A stretch of DNA of 64,000 nt from Pseudomonas asiatica (GCF_040214835.1 NZ_CP157874.1:4862501-4926500), one strand, 5' to 3'. Positions 1 through 10,787 are shown, numbered from the stretch's first letter. Made by a program: numbers and translations. The notes: generated by a model from the sequence alone, not told the origin.

Positions 1-207
1 TTCCTCACGCAACGATGGCAAGGCACGCAACTTGGCTTCTATCTGTTCCCACTCATCGAGGGGATAAACACACAAGCAGGGGTCAACCGCGTCGATGGTC
101 ACGATCAGTTGACCATTGCAACGCGAATCGAGCTCGTCACGGTACCGGCTCGGCATGGCGAGACGGCCCTTGGCATCGAGGCTGACGGCGTTGGCTCCGC
201 GGAACAC
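1..207 (-). CDS. mraZ: MraZ transcriptional regulator (5' part, cut by window edge)
   Basis: This is the N-terminal 69 codons of MraZ, the AbrB/SpoVT-fold regulator that opens the division and cell-wall (dcw) cluster. The reading begins [20 protein letters not shown], which is the typical MraZ start: the FRGxNxxxLDxKGR motif followed by the PxRYRxEL segment. The start is GTG at 205-207, preceded on the minus strand by a purine-rich GTGGGGA ribosome binding site. The family is about 150 residues, so the second half and the downstream rsmH gene lie left of the window. MraZ represses its own operon, and three spaced TGG(G/C) boxes lie just upstream (separate entry). The family call is certain; the rest of the gene is not visible. 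Confidence 0.95.
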   Translation of the reverse strand, partial: MFRGANAVSLDAKGRLAMPSRYRDELDSRCNGQLIVTIDAVDPCLCVYPLDEWEQIEAKLRALPSLREE

Positions 208-249
208 GGCTGCGATTCCCCACAATGTTAGCTTTTTTGTGCCAGAAAA

Positions 250-273
250 CCCACTTCATCCCACTTTCTGCCA
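250..273 (-). promoter_or_regulatory. MraZ operator: three 10-bp-spaced TGG(G/C) boxes
   Basis: On the minus strand the boxes TGGC (270-273), TGGG (260-263) and TGGG (250-253) repeat every 10 bp between the promoter and the mraZ start; a fourth TGGC at 241-244 is off by one base. Three TGGG-type direct repeats with about 10-bp spacing are the described MraZ binding arrangement in enterobacteria, so this is the likely autoregulatory operator. The assignment rests on pattern and position. Confidence 0.7.
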
Positions 274-282
274 CTTGCGCAC

Positions 283-312
283 ACTATAGGAATCCGCCCG
301 CAGCACCGTCAA
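283..312 (-). promoter_or_regulatory. Sigma-70-type promoter of mraZ/dcw cluster
   Basis: Reading the minus strand, TTGACG (307-312) and TATAGT (283-288) are separated by 18 bp and point toward mraZ. The predicted start of transcription falls just upstream of the MraZ boxes, which fits repression by MraZ. Confidence 0.65.
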
Positions 313-518
313 GGCACGTTCGGAAGGAAAAGCCTTACAGGACCGAGATTTAGCGCAATAAAGGAATGCGGAAGGACTACCGAGGAGAAAAAAACACGAG
401 AAAAATCAAACCCACGCAGGCGAATGGAGTTCGAAGTTAAAGTGATTTATTAAGAGTAAGATTTTTTCGGTATTACCAGAGGGCATCTGCTATCGAATAA
501 AGCAGGGAGGGAAAGGTG

Positions 519-876
519 GAGAGTCGATCTGTAAGCCGGGTTTTGTCGAGGACAGTCATTCCTCTACGACGGCCATCGCTGGACGCCTCTAGCAACCTAC
601 CCGGTTCCGACGCGGGCCACGCCTGATGGAACCCTATTTGGTCTTGCTCCGAGTGGGGTTTACCTAGCCACGAACTGTTGCCAGCCGTGCGGTGCGCTCT
701 TACCGCACCTTTTCACCCTTACCGGCACCGAAGTGCTTAGGCGGTTATTTTCTGTGGCACTTTCCGTAGGCTCGCGCCTCCCAGGCGTTACCTGGCACTC
801 TGCCCTATGGAGCCCGGACTTTCCTCCCCCTGCTGTTGCGGAACAAAAGCAGGCAGCGACTGTCCGATCGACTCTC
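519..876 (-). ncRNA. rnpB: RNase P RNA (M1 RNA)
   Basis: This is the catalytic RNA of RNase P, which matures tRNA 5' ends. On the minus strand the 5' AGAGTCGATC (866-875) pairs perfectly with the 3' GATCGACTCT (520-529, as read on the minus strand) to form helix P1. Between them the conserved type-A blocks are visible: GAGGAAAGTCCGGGCTCC near the 5' end, AGGGTGAAAAGGTGCGGTAAGAG in the middle (quoted here with its central part split across the P10/P11 region), and the AATGACTGTCCTCGAC segment near the 3' end. The length of about 358 nt matches other Pseudomonas rnpB genes. Exact ends are inferred from P1 and the promoter distance. Confidence 0.97.
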
Positions 877-884
877 CGCCGCCA

Positions 885-913
885 AGATTAACGGCACGCG
901 CGCCCGAGAACAA
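885..913 (-). promoter_or_regulatory. rnpB promoter
   Basis: On the minus strand TTGTTC (908-913) and TAATCT (885-890) are separated by exactly 17 bp. The RNA 5' end defined by P1 falls about 8-9 nt downstream of the -10 box, so position and spacing agree with a constitutive sigma-70 promoter. Confidence 0.65.
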
Positions 914-942
914 GCAATACCGACATCTATATCAATTTGCCA

Positions 943-1827
943 CTACTCGGCTTTCTGCTTATCCAGGGCCAGTTGATACAGCAGGTTCTTGCGCACCCCG
1001 GTAATTTCCGCGGCCAGCGCCGCCGCACGCTTGAGTGGCAACTCGGCCAGCAGCAGGTCGAGCACCCGCTGCGCCTCGGCACTGATCGCCTGCTCGCCCT
1101 CCGGCGCACTCCAGCCACCGACCAGCACCACGCACTCACCGCGCTGCTGGTTGCTGTCGCCGGCAACGAACGCGCGCAGCTCGGCCAGGGGCAGGCCCTT
1201 GAGGGTCTCGAAGGTCTTGGTCAGCTCGCGCGCCAAAAGCGCCGGGCGCTCGCCACCGAACACCGCCTCCATGTCCTCGAGGCATTCCAGGATACGGTGC
1301 GGGGCCTCATAGAAGATCAGCGTGCGCGGCTCTTCCTTTACCTGCTCCAGGCGCGCCCGGCGCCCCGCTGCCTTGGCCGGCAGGAAGCCTTCGAAGATGA
1401 AGCGGTCCGAAGGCAGGCCGGCCGCCGACAGCGCGGCGATCAGAGCGCAGGCGCCCGGCACCGGCACCACGTTCACACCCGCAGCCCGCGCCTGGCGCAC
1501 CAGGTGGTACCCCGGATCGGAAATCAGCGGCGTGCCGGCATCGGAGACCAACGCCACATTCTCACCCGCCAGCAGCTTGGTGAGAAAACGCCCGCCCTCG
1601 TCACGCTCGTTGTGCTCATGGCAGGCCGCCAGCGGCGTGTCGATGCCGAAGTGCTGCAGCAGGCGGATCGAATGACGGGTATCTTCCGCCGCGATCAGGG
1701 CCACGTCCGCCAGCACCTTCAGCGCCCGGGCGCTCATGTCGTCGAGGTTGCCGATGGGAGTCGCGACCACATACAGCGTCCCCACGGTGGATTTCGAAGC
1801 CCCTGCCACATCAGTCACTGCGCACAC
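943..1827 (-). CDS. rsmI: 16S rRNA (cytidine-1402 2'-O)-methyltransferase RsmI
   Basis: RsmI methylates the ribose 2'-OH of C1402 in 16S rRNA using SAM and helps decoding fidelity at the P site. The 294-residue protein has the family N-terminal [17 protein letters not shown] block, the EDTR motif, and the [12 protein letters not shown] segment that binds SAM in the tetrapyrrole-methylase fold. The [16 protein letters not shown] loop follows. The C-terminal RsmI-specific helical domain ends at [12 protein letters not shown]. It is divergent from lpoA with about 180 bp between them, the same arrangement seen around yraL/lpoA in enterobacteria. Length and motifs are normal for the family. Confidence 0.96.
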   Translation of the reverse strand: MCAVTDVAGASKSTVGTLYVVATPIGNLDDMSARALKVLADVALIAAEDTRHSIRLLQHFGIDTPLAACHEHNERDEGGRFLTKLLAGENVALVSDAGTPLISDPGYHLVRQARAAGVNVVPVPGACALIAALSAAGLPSDRFIFEGFLPAKAAGRRARLEQVKEEPRTLIFYEAPHRILECLEDMEAVFGGERPALLARELTKTFETLKGLPLAELRAFVAGDSNQQRGECVVLVGGWSAPEGEQAISAEAQRVLDLLLAELPLKRAAALAAEITGVRKNLLYQLALDKQKAE

Positions 1828-2004
1828 CTGTCGTTCGGATCAAAGGCGCCATTGTAGCCCGAGCGCCTGCAACAGGGCGCAAAGAACTTCGCCGACGACC
1901 GATGACAGGCCTCCTATAGTGAAGGATCGACACGGCAACATCGCGCCCCGGCCAGCGCTTGGGTACAATTGCCGGCCACCTTGATCGAGTAACAGGACCT
2001 TTAC

Positions 2005-3822
2005 ATGATCGCTTGCCTGCGGCTGTTCACAGCCCTCTGCCTTGCTGCCTTGCTGGCAGCCTGCGCCAGCTCGCCCTCATCCAGCCTGGGCGAACTGCCA
2101 CGCACCCCGGACGCCAGCATCGAGCAACTGCTCGAGAAGGCTGCTTCCAGCAAGTCCGCGGAAGACGCCGCCCTGCTGCGCCTGAGCGCAGCCGACCTGG
2201 CCTACAAGCAGAAGGATTTCCCACTCGCCGCACGCATCCTCGAGCAGGTGCCGCTGGACACGCTCAAGCCGGCGCAGCAAGTGTTCGCCAGCACCCTCGG
2301 TGCCGAGCTGGCCATGAGCCGCAACCAGCCCAAGGCTGCCCTGACCGCCCTGGCCCACCCGAGCCTGCAGCGCGTCGCCGAACTGCCGGAAGAACAGCAA
2401 GCGCGCACCTACAGCGTGCACGCGGCCGCCCTCGAAGCTGATGGCCAGGCCCTGGCCGCCGCGCAACAGCGCGTGCTGCTGACCCCGCTGCTCAGCGGCC
2501 AGGCCGCCAGCGCCAACAATGACGCCATCTGGGCATTGGTCGCCTCGCTGCCGGCAGAGCAACTGCAGCAGCCTGGCAACGACCAGACCCTGGCCGGCTG
2601 GACCAGCCTGGCCTTCGCGGTAAAAAGCGCCGGCACCCTGGAACAGCAGCAAGCGGCTATCGACACCTGGGTCAAACAGCACCCGGACCACCCGGCTGCC
2701 CAGCAACTGCCGCTGGCACTGACCAAGCTCAAGGAACTGGCCAGCCAGCCGCTGACCAAGATTGCCCTGCTGCTGCCTCAGGAAGGCCCGCTGGCCGGTG
2801 TTGCCCGCGCCCTGCGTGACGGCTTCATGGCTGCGCACTTCCAGGCCCAGCAAGCCGGCCAGCAGGCGCCAGCCGTGCAGGTATTCGACAGCTCGCGCAT
2901 CGGTTCGCTCGACGACTTCTATCGCCAGGCCCAGGCCGCAGGCGTACAGCTGGTCATCGGCCCACTGGAAAAACCGCTGGTCAAGCAACTGGCTGCCAAG
3001 CCACAACTGCCGATCACCACCCTGGCCCTGAACTACGCCGACGCCGGCCAGAAAGCGCCGCCGCAGCTGTTCCAGTTCGGCCTGGCTGCCGAAGACGAAG
3101 CCCGTGAAGTGGCCCGCCGCGCCCGCGCCGATGGCATGGTCCGCGCCGTGGCCCTGGTGCCGAGCGGCGAATGGGGCGACCGCGTGCTTGCCGCCTTCCG
3201 CCAGGACTGGGAAGGCAACGGTGGCACCCTGCTCGCCGCCGAGCGCATCGCCCAGCCGGTCGCACTGGCCCAGCAGATTGCCGACCTGTTCCAGCTGCGC
3301 CAGAGCGAAGGCCGCGCCAAGAGCCTGCAGAGCACGGTAGGTGGCAGCATCGCCGCGCAGCCGTCGCGCCGCCAGGACATCGACTTCATCTTCCTCGCCT
3401 CGACCCCGCAACAGGCCCAGCAGATCAAGCCGACCCTGAACTTCCAGTACGCCGGTGACGTACCGGTCTACGCCACCTCGAACCTGTACAGCGCCAGTGG
3501 TGACGTCAACCAGTACAACGACATGAACGGTATCCGCTTCTGCGAAACCCCGTGGCTGCTCGATACCAGCAACAGCCTGCGCCAGCAGGTCGTGCAGCAA
3601 TGGCCGCAAGCCGCCGGCAGCCTGGGCCGCCTGTATGCCATGGGCGTCGACGCCTACAGCCTGGCGCCGCGCCTGGGCCAGCTGAAAGCGCTGCCGGACA
3701 ACCGCGTACTGGGCCTTTCGGGCAGCCTGAGCATGAACGCCAACCAGCGTGTCGAGCGCCAGCTGCCTTGGGCCGAGTTCGTCGGCGGCCAGGTCCAGCG
3801 CCTGCCTGACACCGCCCGCTGA
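2005..3822 (+). CDS. lpoA: Penicillin-binding protein activator LpoA (outer-membrane lipoprotein)
   Basis: LpoA is an outer-membrane lipoprotein that spans the periplasm and stimulates the peptidoglycan synthase PBP1A. The 605-residue product has a lipoprotein signal ending in LLAAC (Cys20). A helical TPR-like N-terminal half (about 30-250) is followed by a periplasmic-binding-protein-like domain (about 255-590) beginning KIALLLPQEGPLAGVA, typical of LppC/LpoA. The start has an ACAGGA ribosome binding site. The last bases of its stop codon overlap the yraN start (TGATG), so the two are translationally coupled. The lpoA-yraN-gmhA-dolP order matches the enterobacterial cluster, which supports the call. 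Confidence 0.93.
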   Translation: MIACLRLFTALCLAALLAACASSPSSSLGELPRTPDASIEQLLEKAASSKSAEDAALLRLSAADLAYKQKDFPLAARILEQVPLDTLKPAQQVFASTLGAELAMSRNQPKAALTALAHPSLQRVAELPEEQQARTYSVHAAALEADGQALAAAQQRVLLTPLLSGQAASANNDAIWALVASLPAEQLQQPGNDQTLAGWTSLAFAVKSAGTLEQQQAAIDTWVKQHPDHPAAQQLPLALTKLKELASQPLTKIALLLPQEGPLAGVARALRDGFMAAHFQAQQAGQQAPAVQVFDSSRIGSLDDFYRQAQAAGVQLVIGPLEKPLVKQLAAKPQLPITTLALNYADAGQKAPPQLFQFGLAAEDEAREVARRARADGMVRAVALVPSGEWGDRVLAAFRQDWEGNGGTLLAAERIAQPVALAQQIADLFQLRQSEGRAKSLQSTVGGSIAAQPSRRQDIDFIFLASTPQQAQQIKPTLNFQYAGDVPVYATSNLYSASGDVNQYNDMNGIRFCETPWLLDTSNSLRQQVVQQWPQAAGSLGRLYAMGVDAYSLAPRLGQLKALPDNRVLGLSGSLSMNANQRVERQLPWAEFVGGQVQRLPDTAR

Positions 3823-4193
3823 TGGCAGCAGCGTCGCCCACCAGCGCCGGGCAGGCAGCGGAAACCCAAGCCCTTGAATACCTTCAAGGGCAGGGCCTGC
3901 ACCTGCTGGCGCGCAACTGGCGATGCAAAGGCGGTGAGCTTGATCTGGTCATGCTCGACGCCGATACAGTAGTATTCGTCGAAGTCCGCTACCGGTTGCA
4001 CGCGGGCTTCGGTGGCGCCCTCGGCAGTATCGACGGGCGCAAGCAGAAACGGTTGGTGCTCGCCGCCAGCCTGTTCCTGCAGAAGGAGCCCCACTGGGGC
4101 AACCACCCCTGCCGCTTCGACGTAGTCGCCCTGCAGGGCAGCCACCATGCAGGCAGACCGCTTCAATGGCTGAAAAACGCCTTCGAATGCTGA
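3822..4193 (+). CDS. yraN: YraN/UPF0102 family nuclease-fold protein
   Basis: This is a small (123 aa) UPF0102 protein with a predicted restriction-endonuclease-like fold; its cellular substrate is not established. The family signature is visible as the ARNWRCKGGELDLVMLD segment followed by VVFVEVRYR, which carries the E...D...ExK-like residues of the fold with R in place of K in the last motif, as is common in the family. It overlaps the lpoA stop by one base and lies 86 bp before gmhA. Membership is clear from motifs, length and conserved neighbourhood; biochemical function is unknown. Confidence 0.9.
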   Translation: MAAASPTSAGQAAETQALEYLQGQGLHLLARNWRCKGGELDLVMLDADTVVFVEVRYRLHAGFGGALGSIDGRKQKRLVLAASLFLQKEPHWGNHPCRFDVVALQGSHHAGRPLQWLKNAFEC

Positions 4194-4270
4194 ACCCACT
4201 CCGATTTTTTTGCTCTATGTTTCGCGGGCTGGTCGTTGTTGCGCGTAGCAAAGGCCACCGCCCCACTTAA

Positions 4271-5448
<1,178 letters not shown>

Positions 5449-5464
5449 TTCACTGATTGCCTGC

Positions 5465-5567
5465 ACCGGCCTCTTCGCGGGTAAACCCGCTCCCACAGGG
5501 ATCTCACAGCTTTCGAGGCTTGTTGTATTCCTGTGGGAGCGGGTTTACCCGCGAAAAGGCCAGCACA
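5465..5567. repeat. REP pair (class A, inverted)
   Basis: Two facing copies of the 'CTCTTCGCGGGTAAACCCGC...CCCACAG' palindrome flank a 30-bp loop between dolP and the next lipoprotein gene. This is the common P. putida REP doublet. Confidence 0.9.
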
Positions 5568-5611
5568 GGCGACAACACTGCCCTACCTTTCAGAAATCCA
5601 GGAAACACCGC

Positions 5612-5830
5612 ATGAAAAAGCTTCTGCTGCCTGCCCTGCTGTTCGGCACTTTCGCCACCCTGGCCGGCTGCTCCACACCAAGCCTGATCACCCTCAACGA
5701 TGGTCGTGAAATCCAGGCCGTCGACGTACCGGAATTCGACCGCGACGCCGGCTTCTACGAGTTCCAGCAACTCGACGGCAAGCGTACCCGCATCAACAAG
5801 GACCAGGTACGCACCATCAGCGACCTGTAA
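5612..5830 (+). CDS. Small YgdI/YgdR-like lipoprotein
   Basis: This 72-residue protein has a lipoprotein signal peptide ending in LAGC (Cys20). The short beta-rich domain contains the LITLNDGREIQ segment and the FYEFQQLDGKRTRINKDQV segment, which are typical of the YgdI/YgdR (DUF903, SH3-like) lipoproteins. Its function is not known. I chose the ATG at 5612 because the signal peptide begins there; the open frame extends upstream into the REP repeat, which is not credible. A strong shared terminator follows. Confidence 0.88.
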   Translation: MKKLLLPALLFGTFATLAGCSTPSLITLNDGREIQAVDVPEFDRDAGFYEFQQLDGKRTRINKDQVRTISDL

Positions 5831-5850
5831 GCCAGGGCTGGTAAAGAAAA

Positions 5851-5877
5851 AGGCGATCCGGTTGGATCGCCTTTTTT
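5851..5877. terminator. Bidirectional rho-independent terminator
   Basis: The stem GGCGATCC/GGATCGCC with a GGTT loop is flanked by an A-run on one side and a T-run on the other. It sits between the convergent YgdR-like lipoprotein and sspB genes and can stop both. Confidence 0.9.
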
Positions 5878-5878
5878 G

Positions 5879-6310
5879 TTACTTGACCACTTTCAGGCTT
5901 GGCCGGCCAGTCGGGCGTGGCGGCTGGCCACCACCTTCTGGTGGGCCATTGTCATCCGGCTGTACATCATCATCTTCCGGCTCATCGTCATCCATCACGG
6001 GCGGCTCCAGCTCGAAGACCATACCCTGGCCATTTTCGCGGGCATAGATACCCAGGATGGCGCCAACCGGCACGTACAGCGAGTGAGCCACGCCACCAAA
6101 GCGGCCCTCGAAGCTGACCGCGTCGTTGTCCATGTGCAGGCTGCGCACGGCACTTGGCGAGATGTTCAACACGATCTGGCCATCACTGGCGAAACCATCC
6201 GGCACCTGGACCTTCGGAAATTCGGCATTGACCAGCATATGGGGCGTGCAATCGTTGTCGACGATCCACTCGTACAGTGCTCGAACCAGATAGGGGCGAC
6301 TGGAGTTCAT
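5879..6310 (-). CDS. sspB: ClpXP protease specificity-enhancing factor SspB
   Basis: SspB tethers ssrA-tagged (tmRNA-rescued) proteins and other substrates to ClpXP. The 143-residue protein has the N-terminal substrate-binding beta domain (PYLVRALYEWIVDNDCTPH, then the FGGVAHSLYVPVGAILGIYA core). An acidic, Pro/Gly-rich linker of about 35 residues follows, then the C-terminal GRPSLKVVK motif that docks onto the ClpX zinc-binding domain. The start MNSSRPYL at 6308-6310 was preferred over an upstream in-frame ATG because it matches the family and has a GGAGC ribosome binding site. It lies 10 bp after sspA, so the two form an operon. Confidence 0.95.
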   Translation of the reverse strand: MNSSRPYLVRALYEWIVDNDCTPHMLVNAEFPKVQVPDGFASDGQIVLNISPSAVRSLHMDNDAVSFEGRFGGVAHSLYVPVGAILGIYARENGQGMVFELEPPVMDDDEPEDDDVQPDDNGPPEGGGQPPRPTGRPSLKVVK

Positions 6311-6320
6311 CAACGGCTCC

Positions 6321-7061
<741 letters not shown>

Positions 7062-7841
7062 TCAGTGCACGTCCTTCCAGTATTCACGCTTGAGCAAGTA
7101 GGCGAATACGAAGAAGAAAGCCAGGTACAGCAACACGTAGGTACCGATGCGCTGGCTTTCCAGTTTGACCGGGTTGGCCGAATAGGCCAGGAAGGTCACC
7201 AGGTTCTTGACCTTCTCGTCGAACTGCTCGGTCGTCAGGGTACCGGAATTCGGCGTAATGGTCAGCTGGTCGCAGGCTTCATGGGTGATCGGGGCGCCGG
7301 TCAACGGGTCGAATTGCTTCTTGCCATCGGTCACGGTCTGCACCTGTTTGCAGCCGACGTACTGGTTGCCCTGCAGGCCAACCAGCACGTTTGGCATGCC
7401 GACGTTCGGGAACACCTTGTTATTCACCCCATAAGGCCGCGACGGGTCTTCATAGAAGCTGCGCAGGTAGGTGTACAGCCAGTCGGTGCCACGCACCCGC
7501 GCCACCAGGGTCAGGTCTGGCGGTGCGGCGCCGAACCAGGTCTTGGCGTCACTGGGCTTCATGCCGATCTGCATGTGGTCACCGATCTTGGCACCGGTGA
7601 ACACCAGCTTCTCGAGCATCAGCTCGTGGGGGATGCCAAGGTCATCGGCCACCCGCTCGTAACGCTGGAACTTGGCACTGTGGCAACCCATGCAATAGTT
7701 GGCAAAGGTACGCGCACCGTCCTGCATGGCGGCCTTGTCGCCCAGGTCGATGTCGACCTTGTCCAGCTCCAGGCCCGTTTCGGCCGCGAAGGAAAAGGCA
7801 GGCATCACTGCCAGCAAAAATACTGCAATCAACTTTTTCAT
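7062..7841 (-). CDS. petC: Cytochrome c1 of the bc1 complex
   Basis: This is the haem c subunit of ubiquinol:cytochrome c reductase, passing electrons from the Rieske protein to soluble cytochrome c. The 259-residue precursor has a signal peptide (KKLIAVFLLAVMPAFSFA), the haem attachment motif CMGCH, the family LDKVDIDLGDKAAMQDGA N-terminal segment and a C-terminal membrane anchor (YVLLYLAFFFVFAYLL). The start at 7839-7841 gives the proper signal peptide; a longer frame opens inside petB. Its start codon overlaps the petB stop, so petA-petB-petC are tightly coupled. Unlike some relatives, petB and petC are separate genes. Confidence 0.97.
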   Translation of the reverse strand: MKKLIAVFLLAVMPAFSFAAETGLELDKVDIDLGDKAAMQDGARTFANYCMGCHSAKFQRYERVADDLGIPHELMLEKLVFTGAKIGDHMQIGMKPSDAKTWFGAAPPDLTLVARVRGTDWLYTYLRSFYEDPSRPYGVNNKVFPNVGMPNVLVGLQGNQYVGCKQVQTVTDGKKQFDPLTGAPITHEACDQLTITPNSGTLTTEQFDEKVKNLVTFLAYSANPVKLESQRIGTYVLLYLAFFFVFAYLLKREYWKDVH

Positions 7842-9052
7842 CAGCCAGTCACCCTTTCCGGAACCGGTTTGGTCTTCTCGAGCCTTGTGTAGAACGGCAT
7901 CAGCAGGAAGTAGGCGAAGTACAACACCGTGCACACCTGCGACAGCAAGGTACGCCCAGGTGTCGGCGCCAGTACGCCCAGCACGCCGAGGATGACGAAG
8001 GCCACGCAGAACACCAGCAGGAAGAGCTTGCTGATCCAGCCCTTGTAGCGCATGGAGCGCACCGGGCTGCGGTCGAGCCAGGGCAGCACGAACAGCACGG
8101 CAATGGCCGCACCCATGGCGATGACGCCCATCAGTTTGTCAGGCACCGCACGCAGGATCGCGTAGAACGGCGTGAAGTACCACACAGGCGCAATGTGCTC
8201 GGGGGTCTTGAAAGCGTTCGCCTGCTCGAAGTTAGGTTTCTCCAGGAAGTAACCGCCCATTTCCGGGAAGAAGAACACCACGGCGCAGAACACGAACAGG
8301 AACACCACCACGCCAACAATGTCCTTGACGGTGTAGTACGGGTGGAACGGGATACCATCCAGCGGGATACCGTTCTCGTCCTTTTTCTTCTTGATGTCGA
8401 CGCCATCGGGGTTGTTCGAACCCACTTCGTGAAGGGCGAGGATGTGCAGCACCACCAGGCCGAGAATCACGATCGGCAGGGCGACCACGTGCAGGGCGAA
8501 GAAGCGGTTCAGGGTGATACCCGAGATCAGGTAGTCACCGCGGATCCACTGGGTGAGGTCGCCACCGATCACCGGAATGGCACCGAACAGCGAGATGATC
8601 ACCTGGGCACCCCAGTACGACATCTGACCCCACGGCAGCAGGTAGCCCATGAAGGCTTCGGCCATCAGCGCCAGGTAGATCAGCATGCCGAACAGCCAAA
8701 CCAGTTCACGCGGCTTCTGGTAGGAGCCGTAGAGCAGGCCGCGGAACATGTGCAGGTAGACCACGATGAAGAACGCCGATGCACCGGTGGAGTGCAGGTA
8801 GCGCAGGATCCAGCCGTATTCCACGTCACGCATGATGTACTCGACCGAGGCGAACGCCTCTTCCGCCGAGGGCGTGAAGCTCATGGTCAGCCACACACCG
8901 GTGACGATCTGGTTGACCAGCACCAGCAGCGCCAGGGAGCCGAAGAAGTACAGGAAGTTGAAGTTCTTGGGCGCGTAATACTTGCTCAGGTGGTCTTCCC
9001 ACATCTTGGTGGCGGGGAAGCGAGCATCAATCCAGTCCATGAACTTGCTCAT
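7841..9052 (-). CDS. petB: Cytochrome b of the bc1 complex
   Basis: This is the membrane core of complex III, carrying two haems b and both quinol sites. The 403-residue polytopic protein contains the paired histidines in the HSTGASAFFIVVYLHMFRG and HVVALPIVILGLVVLH helices. It also has the GYLLPWGQMSYWGA Qo-site helix and a PExxW-equivalent PVWYFTPFYAILR segment. Two adjacent ATG codons (9053-9055 and 9050-9052) could start it; either overlaps the petA stop. I chose the inner one. Length and topology are standard. Confidence 0.97.
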   Translation of the reverse strand: MSKFMDWIDARFPATKMWEDHLSKYYAPKNFNFLYFFGSLALLVLVNQIVTGVWLTMSFTPSAEEAFASVEYIMRDVEYGWILRYLHSTGASAFFIVVYLHMFRGLLYGSYQKPRELVWLFGMLIYLALMAEAFMGYLLPWGQMSYWGAQVIISLFGAIPVIGGDLTQWIRGDYLISGITLNRFFALHVVALPIVILGLVVLHILALHEVGSNNPDGVDIKKKKDENGIPLDGIPFHPYYTVKDIVGVVVFLFVFCAVVFFFPEMGGYFLEKPNFEQANAFKTPEHIAPVWYFTPFYAILRAVPDKLMGVIAMGAAIAVLFVLPWLDRSPVRSMRYKGWISKLFLLVFCVAFVILGVLGVLAPTPGRTLLSQVCTVLYFAYFLLMPFYTRLEKTKPVPERVTG

Positions 9053-9645
9053 CATGCGTTCTCCTGGTCAACGCCGATGACGACGATCTCGTCCGACTCG
9101 TAAGAGTGCGGTGGCACGGGCAGGTTGAGAGGTGCCGGCTGCGACTTGTAGACACGCCCGGCCAGGTCGTAGTGGGAGCCGTGGCACGGGCAGAAATAGC
9201 CACCGACCCATTTCGGGCCAAGGTCGGCGGGTGCGACTTCCGGACGGAAGGTGGGCGAGCAGCCCAGGTGTGTGCACAGGCCGACAAGGATGAGGATTTC
9301 CGGCTTGATCGAACGAACCTGCGGGTCGACGTAGGTGGGCTGTACCGAGGCCTTGGACTCGGGGTCAGCCAGGTCACCGACGACCTTTTTCAGGTTACCG
9401 AGGATCTCGTCCGTTCGCCGCACGATGAACACCGGCTGGCCACGCCACTCGGCCACCATTTGCTGCCCGGCCTCGACCTTGGCGATATTGACCTTCACCG
9501 GTGCACCCGCGGCTTTCGCCTTGGCACTGGGAAACCATGACCCCACGAACGGTACCGCAGCCCCCACTGCCCCCGCTGCCCCGACTACAGATGTCGCGGC
9601 TACGAGGAAGCGGCGCCGGCCTGCGTTGACGCCGTCATTGCTCAT
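9052..9645 (-). CDS. petA: Rieske iron-sulfur subunit of the bc1 complex
   Basis: This is the [2Fe-2S] subunit that takes the first electron from ubiquinol. The 197-residue protein has a twin-arginine type anchor (GRRRFLVAATSVVGAAGAVG). The cluster-binding boxes are CTHLGC (Cys124, His126, Cys129) and CPCHGSHYD (Cys152, Cys154, His155), with the two disulfide cysteines included. It is the first gene of petABC and has a GGGAGAGGA ribosome binding site. The upstream gap to rpsI holds the rpsI terminator and presumably the pet promoter, which I could not pin down confidently. Confidence 0.97.
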   Translation of the reverse strand: MSNDGVNAGRRRFLVAATSVVGAAGAVGAAVPFVGSWFPSAKAKAAGAPVKVNIAKVEAGQQMVAEWRGQPVFIVRRTDEILGNLKKVVGDLADPESKASVQPTYVDPQVRSIKPEILILVGLCTHLGCSPTFRPEVAPADLGPKWVGGYFCPCHGSHYDLAGRVYKSQPAPLNLPVPPHSYESDEIVVIGVDQENA

Positions 9646-9861
9646 TCAGTCCTCTCCCATCAGCTTGCTTGGCCAGTTGGACCTGGCCTGTACTTAGGTA
9701 ATGTCTGTGGCACTAAAAATTGGCCGCCATGGTAAGAAACAAATCCACACACTGACAAGGTGATTACCCGGGGAACGGGCTACAACCCTCGCTTTGCTTG
9801 ATCTGCGTCTATGCGGCAAGTCGTCACCGACATGCTGACAGGTTAGTTCAAGACATAAAAA

Positions 9862-9888
9862 AAGCCCGGTTCCAAGGAACCGGGCTTT
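9862..9888. terminator. Rho-independent terminator after rpsI
   Basis: The stem AAGCCCGGTTCC/GGAACCGGGCTT with an AA loop is followed on both strands by A/T runs. It ends the rplM-rpsI transcript. Confidence 0.92.
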
Positions 9889-9908
9889 TTTCGACTGCCG
9901 AAGCGGTA

Positions 9909-10301
9909 TTAACGCTTGGAGTACTGAGGACGCTTACGCGCTTTACGCAGACCCACTTTCTTACGCTCAACTTCACGAGCGTCGCGGGTGACGTAGCCAG
10001 CACGACGCAGAGCGCCACGCAGGGTTTCGTCGTATTCCATCAGAGCGCGGGTGATACCGTGACGGATCGCACCGGCTTGACCGCTGACACCACCACCGGA
10101 AACGGTGACGTAGATGTCGAACTTCTCGACGGTTTCGGTCAGCTCGAGCGGCTGACGAACAACCATGCGAGCGGTTTCGCGACCGAAGAACACGTCCAGA
10201 GAACGGTTGTTGATGGAAATGTTACCAGTACCCGGACGCAGGAATACGCGAGCGGTTGCGGTCTTGCGACGGCCAGTGCCGTAGTTTTGAGTCGCCGACA
10301 T
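9909..10301 (-). CDS. rpsI: 30S ribosomal protein S9 (uS9)
   Basis: S9 is a head protein of the 30S subunit whose C-terminal tail touches the P-site tRNA anticodon. The 130-residue protein shows the classic [20 protein letters not shown] start, the [15 protein letters not shown] segment and the terminal [12 protein letters not shown] with its conserved final SKR. It lies 14 bp downstream of rplM in the usual L13-S9 operon and is followed by a strong terminator. Confidence 0.99.
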   Translation of the reverse strand: MSATQNYGTGRRKTATARVFLRPGTGNISINNRSLDVFFGRETARMVVRQPLELTETVEKFDIYVTVSGGGVSGQAGAIRHGITRALMEYDETLRGALRRAGYVTRDAREVERKKVGLRKARKRPQYSKR

Positions 10302-10315
10302 AATGAACTATCCCG

Positions 10316-10744
10316 TTAGATCTTCAGTTCTTGAGGCTGCTGAGCAGTGTGTGGGTGAGCAGCACCCGCGTACACTTTCAGCTTGCGGTACATGTCGCGA
10401 CCCAGCGGGTTCTTCGGCAGCATGCCTTTGACCGCAGTTTCGATAACACGCTCAGGGGCCTTGGCGATCAACTTCTCGAAGTTGATTTCCTTGATACCGC
10501 CCGGGAAACCGGAGTGGGAGTAGTACATCTTGTCGGAAGACTTGGCACCAGTCACACGAACCTGCTCGGCGTTGATGACGACGATGTAGTCGCCGGTGTC
10601 AACGTGAGGGGTGTATTCTGGTTTGTGTTTGCCACGCAGACGGCTAGCGATTTCGGTAGCCAGACGACCCAGGGTCTGGCCAGCGGCGTCGACTACGAAC
10701 CACTCGCGCTTTACTGTTTCCGGTTTAGCAGTAAAAGTTTTCAT
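10316..10744 (-). CDS. rplM: 50S ribosomal protein L13 (uL13)
   Basis: L13 is an early-assembly 50S protein that binds 23S rRNA. At 142 residues it has the expected length, with the [21 protein letters not shown]-terminal block, the [15 protein letters not shown] strand and the [20 protein letters not shown] signature. It is the first gene of the L13-S9 operon, with a recognisable promoter 50-70 bp upstream. A leader of about 40 nt may hold regulatory structure, but I see nothing decisive. Confidence 0.99.
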   Translation of the reverse strand: MKTFTAKPETVKREWFVVDAAGQTLGRLATEIASRLRGKHKPEYTPHVDTGDYIVVINAEQVRVTGAKSSDKMYYSHSGFPGGIKEINFEKLIAKAPERVIETAVKGMLPKNPLGRDMYRKLKVYAGAAHPHTAQQPQELKI

Positions 10745-10787
10745 TCTCTAAAGCCTCAGAGGCCGCCCAGCGAAAAATAGACGGCGA

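Noticed and set aside
807..1004. Short frame across rnpB 5' end
   Set aside because: It overlaps the RNase P RNA and its promoter; no coding features.
2077..3609. 510-residue minus-strand frame opposite lpoA
   Set aside because: Composition is Gly/Gln/Leu/Arg-biased antisense with no domain pattern; lpoA is clear on the plus strand.
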